This document shows, piece after piece, positions 43,556-53,646 of a stretch of 64,000 nt of DNA; position 1 is the stretch's first letter, and each line of letters opens with the position of its first letter. The notes under the pieces are model-generated. The model saw nothing but the letters and a program-made list of their open reading frames with translations, did no database searches and was not told the origin of the DNA. Position numbers and translations under genes: made by a program. This stretch comes from an uncultured Saprospiraceae bacterium (GTDB lineage Bacteria > Bacteroidota > Bacteroidia > Chitinophagales > Saprospiraceae), in assembly GCA_937929945.1 (NCBI GenBank), contig CALFUK010000033.1, positions 20,049 through 84,048 of the forward strand, read 5' to 3'.

Positions 43556-44131
43556 TATGTTTAAATTTCAGGGCAAAATGCCAATCTGTAACTAACTAAG
43601 TTTACTCATCCACTTGGGTGTCTTAGTTATCTAAGTCATAGACGTTTCATATGTTTAAATTTCAGGGCGAAATGCCGATCAGCATATAACTAAGTTTACT
43701 CATCCACTTGGGTGTCTTACCTATCTACGTCATAGACGTTTCCTATGTTTAAATTTTATGAATATCCGCATAATTGCCAGTAAGTATAAACCCTTGTATT
43801 CCCCTTGAAAAGGGGAACTTTAGCTCACTTTATGAGGAGATTTTGGATTAACATTTTGCTTCTCAATGCCAAAATATAAAGTCTCCCTTTCTAAGGAAGA
43901 TACAGAGGGTTCAGAATTTCAATACGTGGTAATTTAAGGGACATTCATTTTAAATTTTAGGGCAAATGCCAATCAGCAAATAATTAAGTTCAATCATGCA
44001 CTTGGGTATCCTAATTATCTATGTCATAGACGTTTCCTATGTTATAATTTCAAGGCAAATGCCAATCTGCAAATAGCTAAATCTAATTATCTCCTGTGAT
44101 ATCTTAATTATCGACATCATAGACGTTTGAA
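43556..44131. repeat. 94-bp repeats: four copies and one fragment between rsmE and rseP
   Basis: Copies start at 43556, 43650, 43944 and 44038, each 94 bp long; a short fragment starts at 43744 and is followed by about 180 bp of other sequence. The copies share TTTAAATTTCAGGGCAAAATG, a GGCA-x-TGCC mini-hairpin and an end TCATAGACGTTTCCTATG, whose CATAG/CTATG arms can pair across the junction. Copies 1-2 are close and copies 4-5 more diverged. No coding frame is kept. This leaves little room for the rsmE promoter, which must sit in copy 1. Confidence 0.85.
43799..43817. other. small hairpin inside the 94-bp repeat interruption
   Basis: TTCCCCTT-gaa-AAGGGGAA is a perfect 8-bp stem with a 3-base loop, not followed by a T-run. 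Confidence 0.5.
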
Positions 44132-44171
44132 ATGAACTATATTATCAATGCAACGCTTTAGTAAATGAAGA

Positions 44172-44206
44172 TTTGACTGCATAAATAGCCTTAAATATTA
44201 CCTTTG
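44172..44206 (+). promoter_or_regulatory. promoter of rseP
   Basis: TTTG (44172-44175) and TACCTTTG (44199-44206) match the -33 and -7 elements of Bacteroidota promoters, with a 23-base spacer. The rseP ATG lies 63 bases downstream. Confidence 0.55.
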
Positions 44207-44269
44207 CGGCAAAATTAGAAACAATTTAAAAATCAGCACCGTTATTAGGTTTACAATAGATTCGATCGT

Positions 44270-45604
44270 ATGGATACGTTAATCATGGTAGGGCAGTTCA
44301 TTTTGAGTCTGTCGATTTTAATTGTTCTACATGAGTGTGGTCATTTTTTCCCAGCGAAATGGTTCAATACAAAAGTGGAGAAGTTTTATCTTTTTTTTGA
44401 TCCTTATTTCTCGCTGTGGAAGACCAAGATAGGGGAAACAGAGTATGGTATCGGCTGGCTGCCCTTAGGTGGCTATGTGAAGATAGCGGGGATGATTGAC
44501 GAGAGTTTTGACAAGGATCAGATGAAGGGCCCACCGCAGGACTGGGAGTTCAGGTCCAAGCCAGCGTGGCAGCGACTGATCATCATGGTCGGAGGTGTCA
44601 CAGTTAATTTCATTTTGGGCTTTTTCCTTTTTGCCATGTCGCTCTGGTACTGGGGCGAAGAGTACTTTCCCACCGAGAATGTCAAGTACGGCATCGCTGT
44701 AGACAGTCTGGGCTATGAGTTAGGCCTCAGAGATGGAGACCATATCGTGAGCATAGGAGATAAAGATTTTGATAAGTTCAGCCCAGGATTCTTCAGTTCA
44801 GAGATCATTATTAACAGTGCCTCCACCACCACAGTGGTTAGAGATGGTAGTCGAATAGACGTACCCATTGATAAAAAATACATCGGTGTCCTCAGCAGCC
44901 AGGCCAATCAGAAGCGCCCTCTTTTCGGTTATAAATTTCCGACGAAGGTGAAAGAAGTGTCTAAGGACTCTCAGGCTGAGAAAGCGGGTATTAAGCCTGA
45001 TGACGAGTTTATCAGCATCAATGGCAGTCCCGCTGACTTTCATCACATCTACACCAAGCAGGCGAAACAGCTGAAGGGCCAGAAAGTCCAGATTACCTTG
45101 CTTCGTGATAGCAGAGATACCTTGAGTCTTCAGGCAGAATTGGGTGAGGATGGTACCTTAGGCTTCTATGCCTATACACCATATGATTTATTTGACTCCG
45201 CCACGGAGACCTACACCTTTGGAAGTGCTATACCTGCTGGTATCACAAAGGGGACTGACTTTTTGACCAGCCAGATCAAAGCCTTTGGGCAGATCTTTAG
45301 AGGTCGAATCAAAGCCAAGGATTCATTAGGGAGCTTCATCAGTATTGGAAAGATGTATGGTACCACATGGGACTGGCAGCGGTTTTGGGACATGACGGCT
45401 ATGCTTTCCATTCTATTAGCGTTTATCAATCTTCTACCCATTCCAGCATTAGACGGAGGTCATGTGATGTTTTTATTATGGGAGGTGATCACAGGTGTGA
45501 AGCCAAGTGATAAGGTATTAGAAGTCTCTACTATGGCAGGCTTTTTTCTTCTTGTCATCTTAATGATTTATGCCATCGGATTAGACATCTCCCGATTATT
45601 CTAA
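44270..45604 (+). CDS. rseP: site-2 protease RseP (RIP metalloprotease)
   Basis: A 444-residue inner-membrane zinc protease. The first helix carries VLHECGHFFPAK (HExxH), followed by GIGWLPLGGYVKIAGM; two PDZ domains lie between (about 130-310, KYGIAVDSLGYELGLRDGD and SKDSQAEKAGIKPDDEF); the C-terminal helices hold LLPIPALDGGH, the third zinc ligand region. RseP cuts anti-sigma factors and signal-peptide remnants in the membrane. In many bacteria it follows dxr; here it is single and follows the repeat region. Confidence 0.96.
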   Translation: MDTLIMVGQFILSLSILIVLHECGHFFPAKWFNTKVEKFYLFFDPYFSLWKTKIGETEYGIGWLPLGGYVKIAGMIDESFDKDQMKGPPQDWEFRSKPAWQRLIIMVGGVTVNFILGFFLFAMSLWYWGEEYFPTENVKYGIAVDSLGYELGLRDGDHIVSIGDKDFDKFSPGFFSSEIIINSASTTTVVRDGSRIDVPIDKKYIGVLSSQANQKRPLFGYKFPTKVKEVSKDSQAEKAGIKPDDEFISINGSPADFHHIYTKQAKQLKGQKVQITLLRDSRDTLSLQAELGEDGTLGFYAYTPYDLFDSATETYTFGSAIPAGITKGTDFLTSQIKAFGQIFRGRIKAKDSLGSFISIGKMYGTTWDWQRFWDMTAMLSILLAFINLLPIPALDGGHVMFLLWEVITGVKPSDKVLEVSTMAGFFLLVILMIYAIGLDISRLF

Positions 45605-45683
45605 GTACACGAAGCTTGTGTCACTGAGATGAATGAATTTGTAGGATTGCAGATTGGCATTTCACCTTGAAAACAATAAACAC

Positions 45684-46211
45684 ATGAATTACTTCGACTT
45701 TTATAACATACCGCTCAGTTTCTATCCAGACCAGGCAGAACTGAAGAAGCGCTTCTTCGAAAAAAGCAGAAGCTATCATCCCGATTATTTCACGCAAGCC
45801 TCTGAGGCAGAGCAGGCCGAAGTCCTCCAAAGCTCTTCTTACAACAATGAGGCATACCGCACCCTAAAGAACGAAGACAAAAGACTCCACTACATCCTGA
45901 CTCTCACAGAGGCGCTCAACGAAGAAAATAAAACCAAAATCCCACAGACCTTCCTGATGGAGATGATGGATCTCAATGAAAAGCTGATGGAGCTCCAGTT
46001 TGATTACGACCCGCAAAAAGCAGCTGCCATCACCCAGGAGCTACAGGCCATACAGGATGAGCTGATGACCGAGGTCCGCCCCATCATGACAGCATACTCC
46101 GCAGACCAAGACCCAGCCACCCTGACCCCCGTCAAAGACTATTACCTAAAATCAAAATACCTCCAACGCCTCCAAACCAACATCTCTCAGCTCCCCGCAA
46201 CCAGCTCATAA
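45684..46211 (+). CDS. hscB: Fe-S assembly co-chaperone HscB (J-domain)
   Basis: From ATG 45684 the protein has 175 residues. The J-domain (about 1-75) starts MNYFDFYNIPLSFYPDQAEL and has the HPD motif in SRSYHPDYF, then NNEAYRTLKNEDKRLHYIL; the C-terminal helical domain (about 90-175, LMEMMDLNEKLMEL) binds IscU. It brings IscU to the Hsp70 HscA for cluster transfer. An earlier in-frame ATG at 45654 would add ten residues, but family members start at M-N-Y-F-x-x-F. Its stop codon lies inside the first unit of a 22-bp repeat array. Confidence 0.9.
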   Translation: MNYFDFYNIPLSFYPDQAELKKRFFEKSRSYHPDYFTQASEAEQAEVLQSSSYNNEAYRTLKNEDKRLHYILTLTEALNEENKTKIPQTFLMEMMDLNEKLMELQFDYDPQKAAAITQELQAIQDELMTEVRPIMTAYSADQDPATLTPVKDYYLKSKYLQRLQTNISQLPATSS

Positions 46212-46400
46212 CTTCTAACTCATAACTCACATCTCATAACTCCTATCTCCTCAAACTCATAACTCTTCCACTCATAACTCATAACTCCTCCACTCATAAC
46301 TCATAACTCCTCCACTCATAACTCATAACTCCTCCACTCATAACTCATATCTCCTCCACTCATAACTCATATCTCCTCCACTCATAACTCATATCTCCTA
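46206..46400. repeat. 22-bp tandem repeat starting at the hscB stop codon
   Basis: Units of CACTCATAACTCATAACTCCTC start at 46269, 46291 and 46313 and continue with small changes (ATATCTCC for ATAACTCC) to about 46400; a looser ACTCATA pattern runs from 46206. The TAA stop of hscB is part of the pattern. A-C-T-C-rich, without a coding frame. Confidence 0.85.
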
Positions 46401-46757
46401 ACTCAATACCCTTAACTCCAAAAGAGACATATTACAACTATCTTATATTAGTATAAATCATTCTAAAAATTACCAGTAGCAAATCCAGCATCAGTATAAA
46501 AAAGACCTGATCTTCGTATCTGAATGAAGCGAAAGCTGAGTTCTCTCCTTTTAGTGAATCGATCTATTTTAGGTACAGTTATTGCGACAGTACGCTTATA
46601 TAAGGCCATCAGCCTTCTCCTAATAGATCAATCGAATCAATCAATTTCTTGGATATCAGAAGCAGAGATGACTGCCAGACGGCAGTGTAGCTCACTTCTT
46701 TATTATATGATTCAATCAATTACCATGAACCGAAACATTTACATTTTTAATCAATCT
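46401..46757. other. 357-bp leader upstream of the large secreted protein gene
   Basis: The frame is open from 46524, but translation from there would put 78 residues before a clear signal peptide, so this is taken as leader. No promoter with TAnnTTTG was identified with confidence. Confidence 0.4.
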
Positions 46758-49700
46758 ATGAAAAAGACAAATCTGTCTCGACACCTGGACTGGTGTCCAC
46801 ATTTCACGAGGTACCTCATGTGTACCTTTATCCTATCATTCATGTATCTGAGCATGGGTATGTCGCAGGGGACTGCGACAGTGGCTCCCGCTCTGGCATG
46901 TAATGATCATCTCCAGATATCTCTGGATAATCTCTGCCAAGGAGTGACGGCTGACCAAATTTTGGAAGGTAATTTTCCTGTGCCAGTGACTTTAGAGATC
47001 AATGGAAAGATCATCGGTACCGCACAAACTGATAATTCTCAGTTTATGGATGCCGATGGAGAATTAGTTAATTTCAACGCCTATGTTGATCAGACTGTAG
47101 ATTATAAGATGATCGAACAGAGTGGTAACTCATGCTGGGGTAAAATCACATTCGAACTAAAGCTATTGCCTGAGCTGATGAGTCCTTGTACGCTTCTGCC
47201 AGGACAGACGACAGTCGAAGAAATCACGTATACAGACCTTGCGGCTGGTACAGTGACACTGACTTATACGACTTCAGACCCATGCCAAGAGGTGACAGTA
47301 GTCGAAGATGGTGATGTATTATACAGCTGTGCACTTGGAGACGATGGCGTGGCCGGCACCGCTGATGATGGCTGGTGTACTGCCAGCTGTGAAGCTACTG
47401 ATAATGGCAATGGTACCGTATCAGTAAATCTTGTACCAAGTCTTGGTGATCCTACAGGTGCTCTGATACCTAAATCAAGAAAGTGTAAGGTGACCATTGA
47501 TGTATCTGAGTGTGTAGAGTGTGTCGCGTGGTGTAGTGAGGATGGCTCTAGATCATATCCTGAAGGATTTGTCACAGTGGATGATATCTTAGAGATGATA
47601 GACAAGGGCTGTTTTGCGACCATCCAAGGTGGCATCCAGGTTGTAGAAGACATTGACGGTGATGCCTGTGAGTCAGTTACTAAAGTAGCTTATTTCGCTA
47701 CGGTCAGCAGATATGATGGCTTAGTGAAAGAAAAGATATTAGAGCAAGCCTTTCGTACAGTGAAGCTGGATCATGACATTGTCAGAGCTCCATTATCACC
47801 AGTCATCTTAGACTGTGGAGATGTGAGTGTACAGGCTCTTCCAGGAGAGATCGCTGCTGCTACAGGCAGTGGATCTAAGGCATTTCCGTTTTTCGCGGAT
47901 AAGCATGCGAAGGTGAAGCGTGAAGTCATCGTATGTGGCTTAGCTCATTATGAAGTCGTCGTAGATACGATGGAGCAGACGGTTGCTGTGGATATTGACA
48001 CTGATAAAGATGGCATTGATGATGATCAGGTATGGGTATTACTACCTGTCGTGACGAAGGAGCTGAGAGATACATTAGTATGTGATACCATTATGGTAGA
48101 TGAGCTGGGTGCGCCGATCATCCTGGATAAAGATGGTAACTGTGACGCCGCAGCTGTATACCAATTATTAGACTTTAAGAAAAATCCGATCAAGATCACC
48201 TCACCTGAGGATGTGAATGGGACTACCTATGCAGGTAATGTATCCATCCCCGCCAGTACGACCTGTGATCCTGACTTGGTATCGACCATTGTCCACATTG
48301 ATGATGATAAATACTGTAACCTGATCGTGTCTTACTCTGACCAGGGACCATTCGAAGCTTGTGGTAGCGGATTCAAGATCATTAGAAACTGGACTGTAAT
48401 AGACTGGTGTGATGCGAAGACAGGGCCTTATGACTTGGGTAACCAATTCATCGAAGTCTTAGATCTGGATCCACCATACCTACCAGACCTAGTGGATGAT
48501 GCTGTCAGCATTGACCCATGGACATGTACAGCTAAGTATAAGATGAGCTTACCCACCGCTAAGGATGGATGTGATGGCTCAGACATAGAGTACAGAGTGA
48601 ATGTGTCACAGGGATTCTATGATAAGACGACAGGATTTTTGACAGGTATCTGGCCTGACGAAGAGCCAATCGATATCATCGTGAAAGTAGCTGATGACTG
48701 TGGTAATTCCAGAGTTGACACCTTCGCCTTGACGGTATATGATGGAGTAGCTCCAGTGCCGGTATGTGTAGATAAAATTAATGTGAGCTTGACCACAGGT
48801 GGTGTAGCTAAAGTATTCGCGACAGATCTTGATGCAGGATCACACGATGCTGGTTGTGGTGATGTCATCATTACTGCGGCACGTATGACTGGATGCTGTG
48901 ATGATGAGTGTGCAGGTGGTGATGAGGTATGTACTAAGTACGACAAGTTTGGTGAGTGTGTAGAGGACATGATCAGACCTGAGTTTGATGAGTTCGGTGA
49001 TTTTGTCAAGTTCTGCTGTGAAGATGCAGGCCAGACCATCATGGTCGTATTGAAAATACAAGATCGTGCAGGTAATGTGAACATCTGTATGGTAGAGGTG
49101 GATGTCGCTGATAAGTCAGCATCGCACATCGACTGTGAAGATCACGTGATCAAGTGTGTAGATGACATGGATAGCGTCGACAAAGCGTTTGCTATTGGTG
49201 CAGTGTGTGAGTCAGCGAAGCCTGATCTATGGAAAGAAGAATTCACAGACAATGGCTGTGGTACAGGATACATGACGAGAGAGTGGTGGATCGATAATGA
49301 TGGTGACGGAGAGCTGGGATCAGGTGATGCTTACTGTAAGCAGAAGATCACAGTAGAAGCTGATGATGCCACCAGATTCGATCCTTACACGATCAAGTGG
49401 CCAAAGCATTACACAGGCGAATACCTTGATGGTGTGAACTTGGAGTGTGGCGAAGATGAGGTCGTGACCAGAAGAGATGAATATGGTAAAGTCATCGGAG
49501 TGGATACAGTACCGTCTGTAGTCGTATTCGAAGATTACAAAGTACCGATGGGCGATGTATTCGCATGTGCTTCAGGTGAGACGGGCGAAGTGCCAGTCTG
49601 GTGTAACTCTCCTTGTGGTCTCGTAGGCTACAGTGTAGAGACGGAAGAAGTGATCGCTTCTGACGCTTGTAAGAAGCTGATTAAGAGATGGACTGTCATC

Positions 49701-51833
49701 GACTGGTGTACCTGGGATGCGAACAGCTCGTCTCCTCAAGATGATGCTAATGATACTAACTATGACCAATTCGAAGCAGTAGAAGACTGGGCTCAGGGAG
49801 TCTGCGCAGGATGTGTAGAAGACCTAATCCAGGACTCAGTATACCTCAGATATAACAGAGTGAATGTAGATGGATACTACACCTACGATCAAGTCGTAAA
49901 AGTAGTTGACGATTCTGCTCCTGAAATTGATGGACCTGCAGAGTATGTGGTAAATACTACAGGTGGTGCAGCATACAAGGGAGATGAGAAGGGCTGTACG
50001 GGCTCAGAAGGAATTATAGCTAAGGCCACAGACTTATGTGGAGGCGAAGCGACGAGTTCTGAGTTCTTAAATTGGACAGTGAAGCTGATCAAAGATGGAG
50101 AGACACTGGCAGTGAAGAATGGCATCGGATCAGAAATAGAAATGAACTCAGGAGAAGGAAGTCCTGGTGATGAGCACACGATAGAGTGGACAGTCAGTGA
50201 TGGCTGTGGCAATGCCAGCTCTGCTAAGACCACTGTCACCTTTGGCGATGAGAAAGCACCTACACCGATCTGTATCTCAGGTGTCACGACTGCATTCATG
50301 CAGGAGACCGGTACAGTGACGATCTGGTCAGCTGACTTTGACTTAGGTAGTTTTGATAACTGTACTGAGGTGACCCATAGTATGGTCCCATCTGGAGAGG
50401 CAGCGATTCCTCCTGGAGAAGAAGGTCATGAAGACCAGACTAACTATACATTCCAGTGTACAGACTTAGCTAATTTTGTTGACTTTGACGTCTATGTCTG
50501 GGATGCGAATGGCAACCATGATTTCTGTACCGTCGGTGTACTCATCGGTGGTGAGTGTCCTGAGAATGGAGGTAACAATGATGGTGGTGACGGTGAGGCA
50601 GGAGCCTCTTACACGATAGCTGGTTCGATCAGTACGGCTAATGGTGACATGATTAATAATGTCACGGTCAAGTCTGAAAGTAATGCAGGTGCTGAATTTC
50701 CTAAGCTGATGACGACAGGCACGAGTGGAGCCTATGCCTTCAGTAACAATCCAGTCGCTTATGACTATCAGATCACAGCGTCTAAGAGTGATGACCCTAT
50801 GAATGGTGTCACGACCTTTGACTTAGTGATGATTCAGAAGATGATTTTAGGCTTAGAGGACTTTGATACGCCTTACACGCACTTAGCTGCGGATATCAAT
50901 AACAACGGAGAGATTACCGTGAGTGACTTAGTGGAGCTGAGAAAAATGATTCTTGGCGTCTTCGCTGACTTTCCGAGAAATGAAAGCTGGAGGTTTGTAG
51001 CAGCGAGTCAGGTGTTTAACTCGATACAGAACCCATGGCCATTCACCGAGGATATTCAGATCGATGCGCTATCTGGTGCGATGATGAATGAGGATTTCAT
51101 AGGAATCAAAATAGGTGACATCAATGGCAATGCTCAGGCTAACGGACTGATGAAGGCTTCGACAAGATCTAATAAGACCTTGAATCTGATGACGCAGAAT
51201 ACAGCAGTAGAAGCAGGACAGCTCGTCAGAGTCCCTGTCAGTGCTCAGAATTTTGCTGAAGTATCAGGCTATCAGTTCACGCTGAATCACAAAGGCTTGA
51301 GTCTATCTTCTATCGAAGCTGGTGCTCTGACTGTAGATGATTCTAACATTGCGACGAGAGAGGAGCAGTTGACGATGAGTTGGTCTGAAGGGCGTGCGGT
51401 AAGTGCTGATGATGTGTTATTCACCTTAGTCTTCAGTGCTGATGTTTCGGCTGAGCTAAGCCAGCTCTTAGAGCTGAACTCCAGCATCACGCCAGCAGAA
51501 GCTTATGCAGGTGCAGACCTGGAAGTAGTCAATGTCTCTCTGAATATAGCTGACACAGCGGATGCGGCTCAGGGATATGCATTGTATCAGAATTCACCTA
51601 ACCCATTTGAGGTAGAGACGACCATTGGCTTTGATCTTCCTGCCACAGCGCAGGCATCATTCAGAGTCTTTGATGTCTCGGGTAAGGAGATACTGAATAT
51701 AGCAAAGACGTATAACAAAGGTTACAATGAGATCGTCTTGACAAAAGACCAAATCAATGTGACAGGTGTATTATACTACGAAATAGAAAGCGGTGAATTC
51801 ACGGCAACGAAGAAATTAATCATAATCGATTGA
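46758..51833 (+). CDS. large T9SS cargo protein with dockerin-like, cohesin-like and sorting domains
   Basis: From ATG 46758 the product has 1,691 residues. A signal peptide (about 1-36, ending GMSQG) is followed by a long Cys-rich region (about 37-1270) with repeated W-x-V-I-D-W-C stretches (NWTVIDWCDAKTG, RWTVIDWCTWDA) and HYR-like Ig strands such as DGVAPVPVCVDKINVSL and EKAPTPICISGVTTAFM. Then come a carboxypeptidase-regulatory-like domain (about 1284-1370, SYTIAGSISTANGDM), a dockerin-like calcium motif DINNNGEITVSDLVELRKMIL, a cohesin-like domain (about 1475-1595) and a T9SS type A sorting domain starting YALYQNSPNPFEVETT. It should be a large surface or secreted protein. The ATG at 46758 gives the best signal peptide; 46524 and 46725 are other in-frame starts. 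Confidence 0.85.
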   Translation: MKKTNLSRHLDWCPHFTRYLMCTFILSFMYLSMGMSQGTATVAPALACNDHLQISLDNLCQGVTADQILEGNFPVPVTLEINGKIIGTAQTDNSQFMDADGELVNFNAYVDQTVDYKMIEQSGNSCWGKITFELKLLPELMSPCTLLPGQTTVEEITYTDLAAGTVTLTYTTSDPCQEVTVVEDGDVLYSCALGDDGVAGTADDGWCTASCEATDNGNGTVSVNLVPSLGDPTGALIPKSRKCKVTIDVSECVECVAWCSEDGSRSYPEGFVTVDDILEMIDKGCFATIQGGIQVVEDIDGDACESVTKVAYFATVSRYDGLVKEKILEQAFRTVKLDHDIVRAPLSPVILDCGDVSVQALPGEIAAATGSGSKAFPFFADKHAKVKREVIVCGLAHYEVVVDTMEQTVAVDIDTDKDGIDDDQVWVLLPVVTKELRDTLVCDTIMVDELGAPIILDKDGNCDAAAVYQLLDFKKNPIKITSPEDVNGTTYAGNVSIPASTTCDPDLVSTIVHIDDDKYCNLIVSYSDQGPFEACGSGFKIIRNWTVIDWCDAKTGPYDLGNQFIEVLDLDPPYLPDLVDDAVSIDPWTCTAKYKMSLPTAKDGCDGSDIEYRVNVSQGFYDKTTGFLTGIWPDEEPIDIIVKVADDCGNSRVDTFALTVYDGVAPVPVCVDKINVSLTTGGVAKVFATDLDAGSHDAGCGDVIITAARMTGCCDDECAGGDEVCTKYDKFGECVEDMIRPEFDEFGDFVKFCCEDAGQTIMVVLKIQDRAGNVNICMVEVDVADKSASHIDCEDHVIKCVDDMDSVDKAFAIGAVCESAKPDLWKEEFTDNGCGTGYMTREWWIDNDGDGELGSGDAYCKQKITVEADDATRFDPYTIKWPKHYTGEYLDGVNLECGEDEVVTRRDEYGKVIGVDTVPSVVVFEDYKVPMGDVFACASGETGEVPVWCNSPCGLVGYSVETEEVIASDACKKLIKRWTVIDWCTWDANSSSPQDDANDTNYDQFEAVEDWAQGVCAGCVEDLIQDSVYLRYNRVNVDGYYTYDQVVKVVDDSAPEIDGPAEYVVNTTGGAAYKGDEKGCTGSEGIIAKATDLCGGEATSSEFLNWTVKLIKDGETLAVKNGIGSEIEMNSGEGSPGDEHTIEWTVSDGCGNASSAKTTVTFGDEKAPTPICISGVTTAFMQETGTVTIWSADFDLGSFDNCTEVTHSMVPSGEAAIPPGEEGHEDQTNYTFQCTDLANFVDFDVYVWDANGNHDFCTVGVLIGGECPENGGNNDGGDGEAGASYTIAGSISTANGDMINNVTVKSESNAGAEFPKLMTTGTSGAYAFSNNPVAYDYQITASKSDDPMNGVTTFDLVMIQKMILGLEDFDTPYTHLAADINNNGEITVSDLVELRKMILGVFADFPRNESWRFVAASQVFNSIQNPWPFTEDIQIDALSGAMMNEDFIGIKIGDINGNAQANGLMKASTRSNKTLNLMTQNTAVEAGQLVRVPVSAQNFAEVSGYQFTLNHKGLSLSSIEAGALTVDDSNIATREEQLTMSWSEGRAVSADDVLFTLVFSADVSAELSQLLELNSSITPAEAYAGADLEVVNVSLNIADTADAAQGYALYQNSPNPFEVETTIGFDLPATAQASFRVFDVSGKEILNIAKTYNKGYNEIVLTKDQINVTGVLYYEIESGEFTATKKLIIID

Positions 51834-51938
51834 TGTAATGGTTCTGCCGAGAGCCGATGATGATATAAGCGCAAGCATGTATTGATTGACGCTCAGGATT
51901 CTATCGAATCTGAAAAGGCAATTGGATATTATTGAATG

Positions 51939-51971
51939 CGGCTGACAAAGTAATTTGTCAGCCGTTTTTTT
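51939..51971 (+). terminator. Rho-independent terminator after the large secreted protein gene
   Basis: A perfect 11-bp stem CGGCTGACAAA/TTTGTCAGCCG with a 4-base loop is followed by seven T residues. Confidence 0.92.
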
Positions 51972-52395
51972 ATTTACGTATAAATTCGGCTTTGTACATT
52001 ATGGATGGAGGAGATCACGGAGAAGCTGAAAGAAAGCTGCCAATCTCTGATGTTCAGAAGACGATGATCACTTAGCGTTTCATCAGCCTTAGTTGATCAG
52101 GAGGTCTGTCCAGAAGCAATCAAATCACATAGAAACTGACAAATTACTTGTATGACACATGTAGTTGATTTCAGCTGATTCCAATTAAATCAATCTTTGT
52201 GATATGAGTCCCTTGCTGACATGATCATCTCTCTCTGAACTCTTATCTCTATATTGTCGTGACTAAGTAAGAACTGTATCTATCTAATATTGAGAAGATT
52301 AAACATTCTTATATTTATTATAAATACTCTTTATCTAAGATTGAATTCGGTACTTTTATCTCCAGATAAAGATATTTTGATATTCAAAATGCAAC
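51972..52395. other. 424-bp spacer and long leader of the DEAD-box helicase gene
   Basis: No gene seen. Long leaders are common for cold-regulated RNA helicases, but no defined structure was recognised here. Confidence 0.35.
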
Positions 52396-53646
52396 ATGAC
52401 CTTTGAAGAACTAAACCTCAATTCCAATCTCATAGAAGCCTTAGGTTACATGGGATTCAAGGAAGCGACGCCGATACAAGAACAAGCCATACCTTACATC
52501 ATTGATAAAAGAGACTTGATCGCTTGTGCCCAGACGGGTACGGGTAAGACAGCTGCTTTCATCTTACCTGTGCTGAATATGCTGGCAGAGAGCAAGAGAG
52601 AAGGCATCAGTGTATTGGTCATCTGCCCTACACGGGAGCTGGCCATTCAGATCGATGAGCAGGTGCAGGCCTTCGCCTATTTTGCGGGCATAGAATCAAT
52701 CCCCGTATACGGAGGAGGGGGAGGTAAGGACTGGGATGTGCAAAAACAGGCCATCATTAATGGCGTGGATATCATAGTCGCGACACCGGGTAAGCTGATC
52801 GCTCATATAAACATGGGCTACGTCGACTTCAGTCATCTCGAATACCTCATTCTCGATGAGGCCGATCGGATGCTTGATATGGGCTTCATAGATGACATCA
52901 AGCGCATCGCAAAAAAGCTGCCTAAAAAGAGACAAAATCTGATGTTTAGCGCCACGATGGCGCCTAAGATCCGTAAACTGGCAGCAGACATGCTAACGGA
53001 TCCTGCGGAAATAAGCATTGCGCTAGCCAAGCCTGCCGAAGGAGTCCTACAGGCAGCATATGTGTGTCATAATGATCAGAAGATAGGCTTGTTACATCAC
53101 TTGATACATGGCAAGGATAATTATAAGACCATACTAGTCTTTTCATCCACAAAGATGAATGTGACTAAGATCGTCAATCAGCTCCGCCGCAAGGGCCATG
53201 ACGTAGCAGGCATCTCATCTGACTTAGATCAGTCTGAGCGGGAGCAAGTACTGCAGAAGTATAAGGCAAAAAGAATCAGAACCCTGGTAGCTACTGATGT
53301 GATGAGTCGAGGCATAGATATAAAAGACATTAATCTAGTCATCAACTTTGATGTGCCAAGAGATTCTGCCGACTATGTACATCGAGTAGGGCGTACCGCT
53401 CGCGCTGATACGACGGGCGTGGCCATCACCTTCATCAACGAGGATGACATGTACAAGTTCGCTGCTATAGAGAAGCTCATAGATCGAGAACTTGCCAAGT
53501 CCGCTTTGCCAGCTTTCTTAGGTGAAGGTCCAGAATGGAACCCTGGTAAAAGCCGTCAGCGAGGCCACGGTGGCCGTGGTGGCAATTTTCGTGGTAAAAA
53601 GAAATCAGGCCGCAACTCTAATCGAAATCACTCAAAGAGGCGATAG
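52396..53646 (+). CDS. DEAD-box RNA helicase (RhlE/DeaD group)
   Basis: A 416-residue ATP-dependent RNA helicase. Motifs in order are: Q motif region FKEATPIQEQAIP, motif I AQTGTGKT, Ia PTRELA, II LDEADRML (DEAD), III SAT, IV VFSSTK, V TDVMSRGIDI and VI HRVGRTAR. The last 35 residues are a basic Arg/Gly tail (RGHGGRGGNFRGKKKSG), usual for RhlE-type proteins and likely to bind RNA. It may help ribosome assembly or RNA decay, especially in the cold. It is a single gene. Confidence 0.95.
   Translation: MTFEELNLNSNLIEALGYMGFKEATPIQEQAIPYIIDKRDLIACAQTGTGKTAAFILPVLNMLAESKREGISVLVICPTRELAIQIDEQVQAFAYFAGIESIPVYGGGGGKDWDVQKQAIINGVDIIVATPGKLIAHINMGYVDFSHLEYLILDEADRMLDMGFIDDIKRIAKKLPKKRQNLMFSATMAPKIRKLAADMLTDPAEISIALAKPAEGVLQAAYVCHNDQKIGLLHHLIHGKDNYKTILVFSSTKMNVTKIVNQLRRKGHDVAGISSDLDQSEREQVLQKYKAKRIRTLVATDVMSRGIDIKDINLVINFDVPRDSADYVHRVGRTARADTTGVAITFINEDDMYKFAAIEKLIDRELAKSALPAFLGEGPEWNPGKSRQRGHGGRGGNFRGKKKSGRNSNRNHSKRR

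Noticed and set aside
46524..46757. Extended N-terminus for the large T9SS cargo
   Set aside because: It would place 78 residues before the clear signal peptide that begins at ATG 46758; no secreted protein of this type is built that way.
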